DNA from: JANXVV01 sp038230975
GTDB taxonomy: Bacteria; Planctomycetota; Phycisphaerae; Tepidisphaerales; Tepidisphaeraceae
Direction of reading: 5' to 3'
Assembly (NCBI GenBank): GCA_038230975.1
Contig: JBBRMF010000037.1
Location: forward strand, 1-28,404
Length of the DNA: 28,404 nt
The notes under the pieces were generated by a model. It was given only the letters and a program-made list of their open reading frames with translations, made no database searches and was not told where the DNA came from. Of the stretch, positions 1-8,536 are shown in pieces. Positions within the stretch are counted from its first letter, which is position 1. Each line of letters begins with the position of its first letter. A program made the position numbers and the translations under genes.

Positions 1-48
1 CGGGTGAAAGACGATTGGGCCGAAGGAAGGCTCAAAAAGACCGGGTAA
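1..48 (+). CDS. possible C-terminal end of a gene cut by the window edge
   Basis: Frame 1 is open from the first base and ends in TAA at 46-48, giving 15 residues ending DDWAEGRLKKTG. The charged, polar composition is like an ordinary protein C-terminus, and no convincing start or other gene lies in the first 200 bases. The fragment is too short to assign a family, and it could be a chance open frame. Bases 49-210, between this and the repeat, hold nothing I can recognise. Confidence 0.25.
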   Translation, partial: RVKDDWAEGRLKKTG

Positions 49-210
49 ACATTCTTGGGAAGATTCCATTATGGGACGGAGATGAATGGGACAGGGACTC
101 AGGCGGACCTGAGGGTTCCAATTCACATAGCCCGTCGTTTATGCCGGTTCTTCAGGTTGAGCAGCAGAGAACTGGAGTAAACTCCGGGCTATATTGCTGT
201 GTGGGGCCAA

Positions 211-281
211 GTGGCATGGGCGTCTCGCCCGTGCATTTCTTCTCTTCAAAATACAACGCAGGGGCGAAACGCGCATGCCAC
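211..281. repeat. palindromic dispersed repeat, GGCATGGGCGTCTCGCCC family
   Basis: Left arm 211-233 and right arm 259-281 are imperfect inverted repeats (20 of 23 positions pair) around a loop of about 25 bases. The core GGCATGGGCGTCTCGCCC recurs at 17451, 25487 (inverted) and, degenerate, at 27902. This copy lies just past the 3' end of the phosphoesterase lipoprotein gene, whose stop is at 284-286, so it could shape the transcript end. The right arm is the more diverged one. Confidence 0.7.
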
Positions 282-283
282 GT

Positions 284-3034
284 TTAATCATCATCGTCTT
301 TTTTCAGCGGTTGCACGGACGAGATGGGGCCATGTGGGGAGGCGGGCATGATCGATCCTGGCCCCTTTACGGTTTGCCAGATGATTTCGCTCAACTCTTC
401 GGCCGGGGCGCGGTCGGCGACGCTGAAATCCATTGACTGCGACCGATCCATCATCGATTTAAGCGCGGGACTCACCGGTGTATTCGGGTTATTGGAGCCA
501 TTGATCTCGGCAATCAGCAATCGATCGGCGGCAATGGCTTCATAGGGTTCGGCGTTGGTGGGAGCGGTGTCCCAATCCATAATCGGTGAAGCCACGGCAT
601 CATTCTGGCACATCGGGGGCAAGCCTAACACGCATTCCATCGTCTTTAGCACACTCACAGTGTTGTGGAAAGTATGATCGACGCTGTGCGCTTTAATCCA
701 CGGACTGATCACAAAGCAAACCGACCGATGAGCATCCACATGATCGGGCCCGTTTTGCGCATCATCTTCAATGATGAAGATCGCGGTGTTTTTCCAGATC
801 GGACTATGACTGACAGCTTCCACCAACTGCCCTACCGCATAATCGTTGTCGGCCACCATTGAGCGCGGCGAATGTTTGTTCGGGTTAGCACCGACGGTGT
901 GGTCATCCGTTAGCCGCACCGTCATGAAATTGGGGACAGCTTTACCGGTGGGATCTTTTTTCAACATGAGTTGAAATTCGCGATTCCATTCCGTGAAACG
1001 GCTCGGCATGGCAGCCTTACCGTACACGGTCTCGGGTCGCAGATAGACTTTGTCGTTGGATTCCTGAAAATAATGCAGCGGGGCTTCGCTGTCGGGATAA
1101 TCCATGTCGAATTTGCGATAGTCCAGATCGGTGATGCCCTGCAGATCATGCCCACCCGGCTGGAGGCCGCTAGCTGCCGGGTAGTTATCGGGGACAATAA
1201 TCTTGCCGTCGGCTTTGACGGTATCGGTCGTGAAAAAACCGTAGTTGCGGAAGGTCAGATGATGTTTCCGAACCATGTCCCAGATATGGCCGCCCGGCGC
1301 CTCGGCCACATCATTAATGACTGGTGTTCCGATTTTGAAATCATCTGATTCGGAAAGCCATTTACCATCCGGCCCTTTGGCGGGCAGGCCGCCGGCAGGG
1401 TAGCCGTTGATCGTTCCTTCAAAGTCATAACTTCGCCCGCGACCACTGTAGTTATACGGCACGTTCTTAATGACATATTCGTTGGCGTGCGCTTGGGTGC
1501 TCCAGACCCAGCCATCACCGCTGACTTCACCGCTGTCGAAGAAATTATCCAGCAGCACAAATCGTTCGGCCAACGCATGCATGTTCGGCGTCACCTGTCG
1601 GCCAAAGATACAAAGACTGGTGTCCCCATTTCCCTGCGGAAGATCGCCGAGCACTTGATCGTACGTACGATTTTCTTTGACGATGTAGATCACATGTTCA
1701 ATTTTCCCAGCCTGCAAGCCAATGGATTGAAGCGGATTGGCGGCTTTAACATACCGGGGGGTCAGATGATTCACGCGCAGAACTCGATCGGTTTGTGCTT
1801 TCAGCTGATCGGCTGTTGGCACGGCCACGGCGGTGACGTTGCCTTCGATGATTCGCTGGATGTACTTCTGATTCCGATAATTCTTTATATCACCGTTCGC
1901 ATGCCGGCTGACGGTTCCCTTGGCATTCGACACGAGCAGGCGATGCCCATCCGGCGAAACAGCCACTCCCGTGGGATACCAGCCTGCCGGCACATACCCC
2001 AGCAGCGCGGCACTCGGCACATCAATCACCCCCACCGCATTCATATCCCCAAGCGCGACGTAGAGCACCTTCTGATCGGGCGACAATGCCAACCCGGTTG
2101 GCGTTGCACCGGGAAGATCCTTGGCAATCTCCGGTCGCAACAAAACCGTGGCGATGAGGTTGCCATCCTTCGCGTTCACAATGGAAACCGTATCGCTGCT
2201 GGCGTTGGCAATGAACAGTCGCGATTGATCCTGGTTCAGAATCAGTGCGGATGGATGCGAACCACTGGAAATTTTTCGCAGCAGTTTCGGTTCCGTGGGG
2301 ACGCGGGTATTGAGCACGTAAACGCAGGCATCACGTTGGCTGGCGACGTAGGTTTGGGAGCCGTCTTTCAAGACCGCCATCGCCAGCGGAAAGTTTGAGG
2401 TGTTGGCGATCGTGTCGGTGAAGGTGAACCGCCCTACTTCTTTTCCGCCGGCGATCTCATAGATGGACACGCTGCCCGGTGCGCCAAACGTCGCGCTTTT
2501 GGCATCGGGATCGTTGTTGGCCACATATAGAAACCCGCGGTTATCCAGCGCAAGGCCCGATGGAAAATCCCCAGCCTTCGTGGCGATCGACCCGGCTTTG
2601 GTGAGCGAACCATCGTCGGCTAACTTCAGGATGGCGATCGCATCGTAATTGCCTTGCGACGCGTAAACGGTGTTGTCCGCGCTGATGGCCAATCCATAGT
2701 ACAGCCCGTTTGTGCCTTTTTGCCCGATGAGTTTGGCGTTTGGGAATTCGACACGGCCCGTAGCCGTGCCATCCGCAGTGCGGATCGCGCAAATCGCTTC
2801 TCGATATCCGGCATCGGTGGTCAATGCAAAGCGGTGATCGGCACTCTGAATCATATGGATCGGCAGACTGCCGACGTCCGCAGTGGTTTCCGCCAGATGA
2901 TCCGCCAACAACCGCCCGGTGACGAGTGGGGGTAGAGAGCTGTCGGATTGATTTTCCAAATCAGGTCGCTGCGAACTGCACCCGGCAATCGTCAACGCTA
3001 AAACCAAGGTTTGAGAAAACGTGCGAAATTTCAT
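284..3034 (-). CDS. lipoprotein with YVTN beta-propeller and phosphoesterase domain
   Basis: This is a 916-residue exported protein. I start it at the ATG at 3034, not 13 codons upstream, because GGAG lies 7 bases before it and a clean lipoprotein signal follows: a hydrophobic run, then lipobox IAGC with the acylated Cys at about residue 19. Residues 45-410 hold repeated blades of the YVTN/lactonase type (SPDQKVLYVA, SPDGHRLLVSN). From about residue 445 a phosphoesterase/phospholipase C-like domain of the alkaline phosphatase superfamily begins with VIYIVKENRTYDQVLG. Its late metal-site region reads FIIEDDAQNGPDHVDAHR. Family knowledge suggests phosphate-ester hydrolysis outside the cytoplasm; the substrate is unknown. 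It is divergent from tal and has no operon partner. Confidence 0.88.
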   Translation of the reverse strand: MKFRTFSQTLVLALTIAGCSSQRPDLENQSDSSLPPLVTGRLLADHLAETTADVGSLPIHMIQSADHRFALTTDAGYREAICAIRTADGTATGRVEFPNAKLIGQKGTNGLYYGLAISADNTVYASQGNYDAIAILKLADDGSLTKAGSIATKAGDFPSGLALDNRGFLYVANNDPDAKSATFGAPGSVSIYEIAGGKEVGRFTFTDTIANTSNFPLAMAVLKDGSQTYVASQRDACVYVLNTRVPTEPKLLRKISSGSHPSALILNQDQSRLFIANASSDTVSIVNAKDGNLIATVLLRPEIAKDLPGATPTGLALSPDQKVLYVALGDMNAVGVIDVPSAALLGYVPAGWYPTGVAVSPDGHRLLVSNAKGTVSRHANGDIKNYRNQKYIQRIIEGNVTAVAVPTADQLKAQTDRVLRVNHLTPRYVKAANPLQSIGLQAGKIEHVIYIVKENRTYDQVLGDLPQGNGDTSLCIFGRQVTPNMHALAERFVLLDNFFDSGEVSGDGWVWSTQAHANEYVIKNVPYNYSGRGRSYDFEGTINGYPAGGLPAKGPDGKWLSESDDFKIGTPVINDVAEAPGGHIWDMVRKHHLTFRNYGFFTTDTVKADGKIIVPDNYPAASGLQPGGHDLQGITDLDYRKFDMDYPDSEAPLHYFQESNDKVYLRPETVYGKAAMPSRFTEWNREFQLMLKKDPTGKAVPNFMTVRLTDDHTVGANPNKHSPRSMVADNDYAVGQLVEAVSHSPIWKNTAIFIIEDDAQNGPDHVDAHRSVCFVISPWIKAHSVDHTFHNTVSVLKTMECVLGLPPMCQNDAVASPIMDWDTAPTNAEPYEAIAADRLLIAEINGSNNPNTPVSPALKSMMDRSQSMDFSVADRAPAEELSEIIWQTVKGPGSIMPASPHGPISSVQPLKKDDDD

Positions 3035-3269
3035 GCAATGCTCCATCGCCTGTTTGATTCCCCGTTTTTTCAAGGCAGTTCAGGAATAGAATCCGACCGT
3101 CAATCATTTTACTGTGGAATGTTAAGACTGTTTTTAGATCGCGGTGAATCCCGTGAGAAGGTTTGAGTTGCCCGCAGTATTATAATAAGGGCCGTGCGAG
3201 CTGCCCTCGGTTATACTAAAATAGCGTGGACGAGGACGACCGTTCATTTTTTTTCGTTAGAGGAACATT

Positions 3270-4319
3270 ATGTCATTGAAATCACTCATCGCCACTGGCA
3301 CAAAACTTTACCTGGATTCGATTGAACCAGAACTGGTAAAGAAGAATTTCGCGCTCGGTGCCAGCGGTGCCACGTCCAATCCGATCATCGTATCCGACAT
3401 TATCAAAGGCGGAGCCTTCGATGAAAAGATCGGGGCGCTCATCGCCAAAGGCCTGGATGACAGTGCCATTGCCTGGGAATTGACGGATCAGCTCGTGCGC
3501 GGCGCGCAGCAAGTCTTCATGCCCGTCTGGAAAAGCACCAAGGGCAACAATGGCTATGTCAGCTTCGAGCTTGATCCTTTGCTGGAAGACAAGGTTAACC
3601 CCGTTCCGACGGCGCAGGCGGTTACCCGATATATCGAGCTCGGCAAGAAATGGGCGGCGGGTCATCAGAACCGCATGATCAAAGTCCCCGCCACAGCCGC
3701 CGGGCTGGGCGCGCTGGAAGAATTGGCGGCTGCCGGGATCACTCTGAATGTGACGCTGATTTTTTCGATGCGGCAATACAAACTTGCCCGCGACGCCGTC
3801 TGGCGCGGGGCGCAGCGACGTAAGGCCGGCCTGAATGATTTCAAAAGCGTCTACAGCATCTTCATCTCGCGCGTGGATGTGTACACCGAAAAACAAGTCC
3901 CCGATTTGAGCGCGGCGGCGCAAGGCATGGTTGGTATCGTCAACGCCAAACGGCTCTACCTCGAAAACAAACGCTTCTGGGCCGACAAAAAGCTCCCGCT
4001 GCAACAGGAAATGATCTTCGCCAGCACGGGCACGAAAAAGAAAACCGACCCGGCCGACAAGTACGTCGAAGCCATGGCCGGCAGCGATATCGAAACCAAC
4101 CCCCCCGCCACGAATGATGCCGTAGAAGCGCTGCGCAAAACATACACCGCCCATGTCGATGAAATGCCAGCGAGAAGCGTGCTGGATGAAATCGATCAAA
4201 AAGTCGACCAGGCCAAGATGGAAGACACGCTCATGCAGGAAGGGACCGCGAAGTTCGCTGATCCGCAGCATGCGCTGTTGAAGTTGATTGGGGAGAAGCG
4301 AGCGAGCTTGAAGAGGTGA
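3270..4319 (+). CDS. tal: transaldolase
   Basis: Transaldolase moves a dihydroxyacetone unit between sugar phosphates in the non-oxidative pentose phosphate pathway, in the cytoplasm. The 349-residue protein has the family landmarks in order: GATSNPII near residues 32-40, GYVSFELDP near 95-103, the Schiff-base lysine K138 within NRMIKVPAT, then GITLNVTLIFSMRQY, and SIFISRVDVYTEK. The length is slightly above the classical enzymes of about 320 residues and closer to the longer transaldolase subgroup. The start is supported by AGAGGAA 5 bases before the ATG. A 350-codon open frame on the opposite strand is a shadow. The gene seems to be transcribed alone or with the following small gene, 34 bases downstream. 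Confidence 0.93.
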   Translation: MSLKSLIATGTKLYLDSIEPELVKKNFALGASGATSNPIIVSDIIKGGAFDEKIGALIAKGLDDSAIAWELTDQLVRGAQQVFMPVWKSTKGNNGYVSFELDPLLEDKVNPVPTAQAVTRYIELGKKWAAGHQNRMIKVPATAAGLGALEELAAAGITLNVTLIFSMRQYKLARDAVWRGAQRRKAGLNDFKSVYSIFISRVDVYTEKQVPDLSAAAQGMVGIVNAKRLYLENKRFWADKKLPLQQEMIFASTGTKKKTDPADKYVEAMAGSDIETNPPATNDAVEALRKTYTAHVDEMPARSVLDEIDQKVDQAKMEDTLMQEGTAKFADPQHALLKLIGEKRASLKR

Positions 4320-4353
4320 CGACGATTCGCTCAATAATGGAGAGAATGAAACC

Positions 4354-4749
4354 GTGCGGACTGAAATCCGTTATTTGAACACCGATTTGGATCTGATTTC
4401 GGATCAGGATTTAACTCCGTTGACGGTGGCGCTAGAAAATGGAAATCTTTACACGCTCACGGTGCATCAACGGGAAGACAAACTTTGGTGTGCCCGGCTT
4501 GAGATAAATGACGATCACCCGACACCAGAAGAAACGATCGCGAATATGCTGAATGCGATCGAGCATTTGACCGGCACTGCACACACTCTTTGGACGCAGT
4601 GTAGCCTGCGCGAGTTCAATATTGGATACGACTGCGGAGATCGGCCGCAGCGATTCAACAATGGAATTTCAAGTCAGACGATTCTTCGAATCGGCAATGC
4701 GGATGCTTCACTGCGGATAACACTTTATCCGCCTGAAATAGAGGATTGA
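4354..4749 (+). CDS. unknown 131-residue protein
   Basis: I do not recognise this protein. It starts at GTG 4354, with GGAGAG 9 bases upstream; the nearby ATG at 4346 is in another frame and stops after six codons. The protein is acidic, soluble and without signal peptide or membrane segment. Alternating hydrophobic stretches (NLYTLTVHQRE, LWCARLEIND, LRITLYPPEIED) suggest a compact alpha/beta fold, and residues 60-75 look helical. It follows tal by 34 bases and may be cotranscribed with it. It is convergent with the small antitoxin-like gene, whose 3' end is 25 bases away. Size and acidity would fit an immunity-type protein, but nothing shows that. Confidence 0.7.
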   Translation: MRTEIRYLNTDLDLISDQDLTPLTVALENGNLYTLTVHQREDKLWCARLEINDDHPTPEETIANMLNAIEHLTGTAHTLWTQCSLREFNIGYDCGDRPQRFNNGISSQTILRIGNADASLRITLYPPEIED

Positions 4750-4774
4750 GTGCGACAAGGTCATTATTTCTGAT

Positions 4775-4978
4775 TCAACTTGCGCGCGACATGATTTTTC
4801 GAATTGCCGGCAGCAACTTGACCGGAACTTCAATCATAGAAGTGGATCTACGGCGATAAGCGGCCTCTGCTTCGGCAATGGCATCGTCGTCGTTTTGCTC
4901 TTCGTAGTAACGGATCAGGTCAGCTACTTTCTGACGGTTCAGCCCTTTGGGATATTGATTCGGATCTTTTTTTTTCAT
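4775..4978 (-). CDS. small partner (probable antitoxin) of the DUF4258-like toxin
   Basis: This 67-residue, highly charged protein has a lysine-rich start, a predicted helical middle (VADLIRYYEEQNDDDAIAEA) and a tail with MIEVPVKLLPAIRKIM. I know the pattern of YPKG near the start, an acidic EEEAIAE-like helix and a MMEVP motif from small proteins paired with DUF4258/BrnT-like toxins. Its ATG overlaps the toxin stop in ATGA, so translation is probably coupled. Toxin-first order is found in BrnTA- and HigBA-like modules. It most likely neutralises the toxin by binding and may repress the promoter, but I see no clear ribbon-helix-helix or HTH signature. Confidence 0.75.
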   Translation of the reverse strand: MKKKDPNQYPKGLNRQKVADLIRYYEEQNDDDAIAEAEAAYRRRSTSMIEVPVKLLPAIRKIMSRAS

Positions 4979-5259
4979 TTTGGTCTTCCTCGCATTCGAC
5001 GCCCGAGGGCCGCAATTTGCTTTGGTGGCAGGTCGAATGCAGTAATCACAAAAATACCATCATTGTCCTCATCTCGCGAATAAATAATCTTCAGGTAACG
5101 CCCTGCACGCGTTTGACCCAATGCAATTATACTATGTTTTCGACTCTTTGCTTCTTCCAGTGGCTTTCGGAGGACTTCTCGAACCTCGTCTGCGCTCACT
5201 CCATGTTCGAATATATGCGGTTCTGATGTATCGGGATCGATGTAAAAACGAATGATCAT
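4975..5259 (-). CDS. DUF4258 / BrnT-like toxin
   Basis: This is a 94-residue protein of the RelE-like small toxin type. It starts with MIIRFYIDPDTSEPHIFEHG, continues with SADEVREVLRKP, ALGQTRAGRYLKIIYSRDE and VFVITAFDL-like strands, and ends in a basic tail (LGRRMRGRPK). The HGVS..EV..VL and GQT..GRYL blocks are typical of DUF4258-like toxins, expected to act as ribonucleases. I start it at ATG 5259, which overlaps the glycosyltransferase stop in ATGA and has a GGGGGAG run just upstream; an open extension to 5319 lies inside the glycosyltransferase gene. Its own stop overlaps the partner start. Coupling to a metabolic gene upstream is unusual for such a module. Confidence 0.8.
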   Translation of the reverse strand: MIIRFYIDPDTSEPHIFEHGVSADEVREVLRKPLEEAKSRKHSIIALGQTRAGRYLKIIYSRDEDNDGIFVITAFDLPPKQIAALGRRMRGRPK

Positions 5260-6410
5260 GGCTCCCCCGCCTTCAGCGTGGTGTAAATCTGCTTCCAGGA
5301 CATTGCGATGACGTTCCAATCATAAGAATTTATTGCAAATGCGCGCCCGCGCTCACCGGCTGACTTTCGCAAGCTGGGACTCTCGATCCATTTTCCCAAC
5401 GCGCGACTTGTCGTGTCGATACTCAGCGGAATGACTTCCCCCCCACCGGAGTTCATCACATCGCTATGAATATTGACTTGATCGGAGATCAGCACTGGAC
5501 ACCCGCAGGCCATGGCTTCAATGACAGTGATGCCGAAGTTTTCCTGATGGCTGGTGAGGGTGAAGAGGGACGCATCGACATAGGCCGCGAGTCTGTCAGG
5601 GCCGCGAAGCATGCCGGTAAAGATGACGCGATCTTGTAGTTGATGTTGGGCGACGAGGGCGCGGACGGCAGGTTCGTAGCCATCGCGATCAGGGCCGGCG
5701 ATGACCAGCGGGGTGTCTCCTACCTTGGCGGCGGCGAAGGCGGGGATGAGGATGTCCAAACCTTTTTTGTAGTCGATGCGACCGAGGAAAAGCACAAAAG
5801 GTTTTTGGGCAAGCTGCGGCCATTTGTTTCGGAAAGTACCTTGGATTGGAAGTTCTGCGAACTCCGAAAGATCGAGTCCCAGGCGCTCGACCAATGGAGG
5901 AGCCTTGATAGCCAGCGGAGCGACCAGATCGCGTTCCACGTCACAGGTGTAGTGAATGGCAGCGGCACGATCAAGATTGCGGCGGAGCCGTAGAAAGAGG
6001 TAGAGGCGCTTTCCGAATGAACTCCGTGAGAGATTCCATGGCGAGAGCATGCCGTGCGGGGTGATGATGTAGGGAACGCTCCGCCGTTGTGAGGCTCGGG
6101 CGGCTTGATGCTGAATCTCTTCAAAGAGGCCGTGAATGTGAACGACATCGGCGGCGGCGACCGCACGATCGGTTTCGACGGCCAATGTGGGATGACGAGA
6201 GAGCCTGCCGGTGGCCGGGCCTATGTGGATGACTTTGACGCCATTGGCTCGGAGGGAATCGGCCACGGGGAAACCGTCGGGGATTTTCCAGGTGGCAATG
6301 ACCGATACATCCAGACCTACCTTGGCCTGCGATTCTGCCATGCCGACCAGGGCCGTGGTAGTGCCACCATTTTGCGGGTCCAGGCCGGAGATGACATGAA
6401 GGATGCGCAT
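5256..6410 (-). CDS. GT4-family glycosyltransferase
   Basis: This 384-residue enzyme has the GT-B fold and transfers sugar from a nucleotide-sugar donor, probably in surface polysaccharide or glycan assembly at the inner face of the membrane. The N-terminal Rossmann part opens with MRILHVISGLDPQNGGTTTA; HIHGLFEE and ITPHGMLSPWNL match acceptor-side loops of GT4 enzymes. The donor-binding half has FLGRIDYKKGLDIL (208-221) and the EX7E motif with E290 and E298 in SHQENFGITVIEAMACG. It starts 7 bases after the Uma2-family gene and its stop overlaps the toxin start, so Uma2, glycosyltransferase, toxin and partner look like one transcript. Donor and acceptor cannot be told from the sequence. Confidence 0.9.
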   Translation of the reverse strand: MRILHVISGLDPQNGGTTTALVGMAESQAKVGLDVSVIATWKIPDGFPVADSLRANGVKVIHIGPATGRLSRHPTLAVETDRAVAAADVVHIHGLFEEIQHQAARASQRRSVPYIITPHGMLSPWNLSRSSFGKRLYLFLRLRRNLDRAAAIHYTCDVERDLVAPLAIKAPPLVERLGLDLSEFAELPIQGTFRNKWPQLAQKPFVLFLGRIDYKKGLDILIPAFAAAKVGDTPLVIAGPDRDGYEPAVRALVAQHQLQDRVIFTGMLRGPDRLAAYVDASLFTLTSHQENFGITVIEAMACGCPVLISDQVNIHSDVMNSGGGEVIPLSIDTTSRALGKWIESPSLRKSAGERGRAFAINSYDWNVIAMSWKQIYTTLKAGEP

Positions 6411-6417
6411 CGCGGCG

Positions 6418-7137
6418 TCAGGCCCTCTTCATGGCACGGAGGACAATCGACACCTTGGGCAGAGGTTTACTCCAGAGATGGGCAGACTTGAGCTTGAAGC
6501 CACGTAAAACGGACGAGGCGATGACGCCTTTTGTTTCTTCGAGACGGATGAATTTCCTTTTATCGAGCTTGTAGACCTCGAGCGTTTTGGAAAGCGGGTC
6601 GACGATCCAGAATTCGCGCACGCCGGCCTTTTCATATTCGATGAACTTCTCGCGGCGATCGCGCGACTGACTGTCGGGGGAGACGATTTCGATGAGTAGA
6701 TCGGGCGCTCCACCAAGGTAGGTTGGCTGTAGTAGGTTGAGCCGGCCGGCTGAGACGAACATCAGATCGGGGACACGGCGACGACGTTGGCCGGGAAGGC
6801 GAACAAAAATGTTCCGGTAGATTGTTCCAAGCTGGTGTTCTTCAACAAAGTCACCAATGAGACGGATGAACCAGATACTCAAATCATCGTGTTCCACATT
6901 TGACGGCGACATTAGTATAACCCTCCCATCGATCCACTCCGCGCGCAATTCATCGGGGCACCAGTCGGCGAATCCGGATTCGGTCATCTTCAGACCGGGA
7001 ATCGGCTGGCCGCCAAGGCGTTCGGCTAAATCGGATAATTGATCAACGCCTAGCTCACGAATTTGAAACGCCGAGTGGGCATCTGCCGTATGTCGGTTGG
7101 CGGGCTTCAAACGAACATTGGACCTTTGCAGCGTCAT
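6418..7137 (-). CDS. Uma2-family (DUF820) putative restriction-endonuclease-fold protein
   Basis: The 239-residue protein carries a Uma2/DUF820 domain, a PD-(D/E)XK nuclease-like fold. Visible motifs are ELRAEWIDGRVILMSP (63-78), VPDLMFV with P123-D124, DLLIEIVSPDS with E150, and FIEYEKAGVREFWIVDP (165-181). The first 50 residues are an extension beyond the usual domain of about 190 residues. The start is nevertheless supported by GAGGGA before the ATG. Members are abundant in cyanobacteria and planctomycetes, often near toxin-antitoxin genes, but their cellular role is not settled. It follows nuoF by 24 bases and precedes a glycosyltransferase by 7. Confidence 0.85.
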   Translation of the reverse strand: MTLQRSNVRLKPANRHTADAHSAFQIRELGVDQLSDLAERLGGQPIPGLKMTESGFADWCPDELRAEWIDGRVILMSPSNVEHDDLSIWFIRLIGDFVEEHQLGTIYRNIFVRLPGQRRRRVPDLMFVSAGRLNLLQPTYLGGAPDLLIEIVSPDSQSRDRREKFIEYEKAGVREFWIVDPLSKTLEVYKLDKRKFIRLEETKGVIASSVLRGFKLKSAHLWSKPLPKVSIVLRAMKRA

Positions 7138-7161
7138 AAGTTCCCTCGAAGTCCTTGCACG

Positions 7162-8523
7162 TTATTGACGTGTGTTACTCCCCATCGGCTGAAGCACATT
7201 CAACGAACCTCGCTTGATACTCAATTGTGTCTTCGGGGTTTCCGGGCATTTGGCGGCGAACTCATCGTAGAACTTGTTGATGAACGTACGTGTGGCCCAG
7301 GCAGTGCCATCCGCTAACCCGCAGATGGTGGTGCCGGGCATGATGCCCATGGTTTTTTCGAGCTCGAGGAGCATTTCCAAGTCCTGTGCGCGACCGCCAC
7401 CATCGACGATGCGGTCGAGGATTTTGCGCATCCAGGCGGAGCCTTCGCGGCATGGGGTGCATTGGCCGCAGGATTCGTGGGCGTAGAAGCGGACGCAGTT
7501 TCGCAGGGCGAGCACCATGTCCGTGCGATGATTCATGACGATCATGCCGGCGGTGCCCAGTCCGAGGCAACCCCCGCGAAAGCGGACATCGTCAAAATCG
7601 AGCTTGATATCGAGCTGGTTCGTACCGAGCACACCCATGGAGATGCCGCCGCAGATGCTGGCTTTGTAGGAACCACCTTTCATTCCGCCGGCGAGTTTGA
7701 TGGCGTGTTCAAGGGTGATGCCCAGTTCGTCTTCATAGACTCCCGGGTTATTCACATGACCGCTCATGCCATATAACTTTGGGCCGGGGGAGCTGGGAGT
7801 GCCCATGCTCTTGAACCAGCGTGGGCCTTCGATGGGGCCACGCTCGATAATGTGCGGCACGGCCGCGAGGGTTTCGACATTGTTGATGACAGTAGGCTTG
7901 GCAAAAGCGCCAGCGATGGCAGGGAACGGCGGCTTATTGCGGGGCCAGCCGCGCTTGCCTTCGAGGGCTTCCAACAATCCCGTTTCTTCGCCGCAAATGT
8001 AGGCCCCAGCACCTTTGTGAACATAGCATTCCACTTTGTATTGGCTGCCTTTGATCCCCTGTGGGCCAAAGATGCCATGTGCATAGGCTTCTTTGATCGC
8101 ATGCTCGAGTACCTTGGCCTGGCGATGATATTCGCCGCGGATGAAGATGTAGGCGATATCGCATTGGGTGGCCATGCAGGCGATGGCGATGCCTTCGAGC
8201 ATTTGATGCGGGTCGTAGTCGATCAGGTAGCGGTCTTTGAAAGTACCCGGTTCGGATTCATCGGCATTCACGCACAGATAGTGCGGGCCGCGCTTTTCCT
8301 TGGGGATGAACGACCATTTCTGCCCGGCAGAGAAGCCCGCCCCACCGCGTCCGCGCAGGCCGCTGTCGATGGTGGTTTTGATGATGTCGGCAGGCGCCAT
8401 TTGGAGCGCGGCTTCCAGACCTTTGTAGCCGCCCGTGGCGACATAGTCGTCATAGAAATGCAGCTTGCGCTTGGCAGGATCCTTGTCGATACGCTTGAGG
8501 AGGACGGGTTCGGTGAAGGCCAT
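7162..8523 (-). CDS. nuoF: NADH-quinone oxidoreductase subunit F
   Basis: NuoF is the NADH- and FMN-binding subunit of respiratory complex I, in the cytoplasmic arm. The 453-residue protein shows the FMN/NADH glycine-rich loop GLRGRGGAGF (55-64), the region GAGAYICGEETGLLEALEGK (171-190), and the 4Fe-4S ligands C352, C355 and C358 in SCGQCTPCREG with C401 in TTICGLADG. Length is normal. No clear ribosome binding site precedes the ATG; instead two direct GACAACTGACC repeats (minus strand) end 13 bases before it. The partner subunits nuoE and nuoD lie upstream on the same strand but are separated by unrelated genes. Confidence 0.97.
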   Translation of the reverse strand: MAFTEPVLLKRIDKDPAKRKLHFYDDYVATGGYKGLEAALQMAPADIIKTTIDSGLRGRGGAGFSAGQKWSFIPKEKRGPHYLCVNADESEPGTFKDRYLIDYDPHQMLEGIAIACMATQCDIAYIFIRGEYHRQAKVLEHAIKEAYAHGIFGPQGIKGSQYKVECYVHKGAGAYICGEETGLLEALEGKRGWPRNKPPFPAIAGAFAKPTVINNVETLAAVPHIIERGPIEGPRWFKSMGTPSSPGPKLYGMSGHVNNPGVYEDELGITLEHAIKLAGGMKGGSYKASICGGISMGVLGTNQLDIKLDFDDVRFRGGCLGLGTAGMIVMNHRTDMVLALRNCVRFYAHESCGQCTPCREGSAWMRKILDRIVDGGGRAQDLEMLLELEKTMGIMPGTTICGLADGTAWATRTFINKFYDEFAAKCPETPKTQLSIKRGSLNVLQPMGSNTRQ

Positions 8524-8536
8524 GTTTTTGTTTCGT

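Noticed and set aside
15..287. A 90-codon frame at the left edge starting at TTG
   Set aside because: It runs through the palindromic repeat at 211-281, starts at a rare codon without a ribosome binding site, and has no protein-like pattern.
1487..2398. A 303-codon open frame on the plus strand
   Set aside because: It lies wholly opposite the phosphoesterase lipoprotein, whose domains are clear, and its translation shows no recognisable motif.
3181..3186. TATAAT upstream of tal as a promoter
   Set aside because: The -10 match is good, but the only TTGAGT nearby is 12 bases away, too close for a -35 box; I did not list it as a feature.
3282..4334. A 350-codon open frame on the minus strand
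   Set aside because: It mirrors transaldolase in the antisense direction and has no family features; it is a by-product of codon bias.
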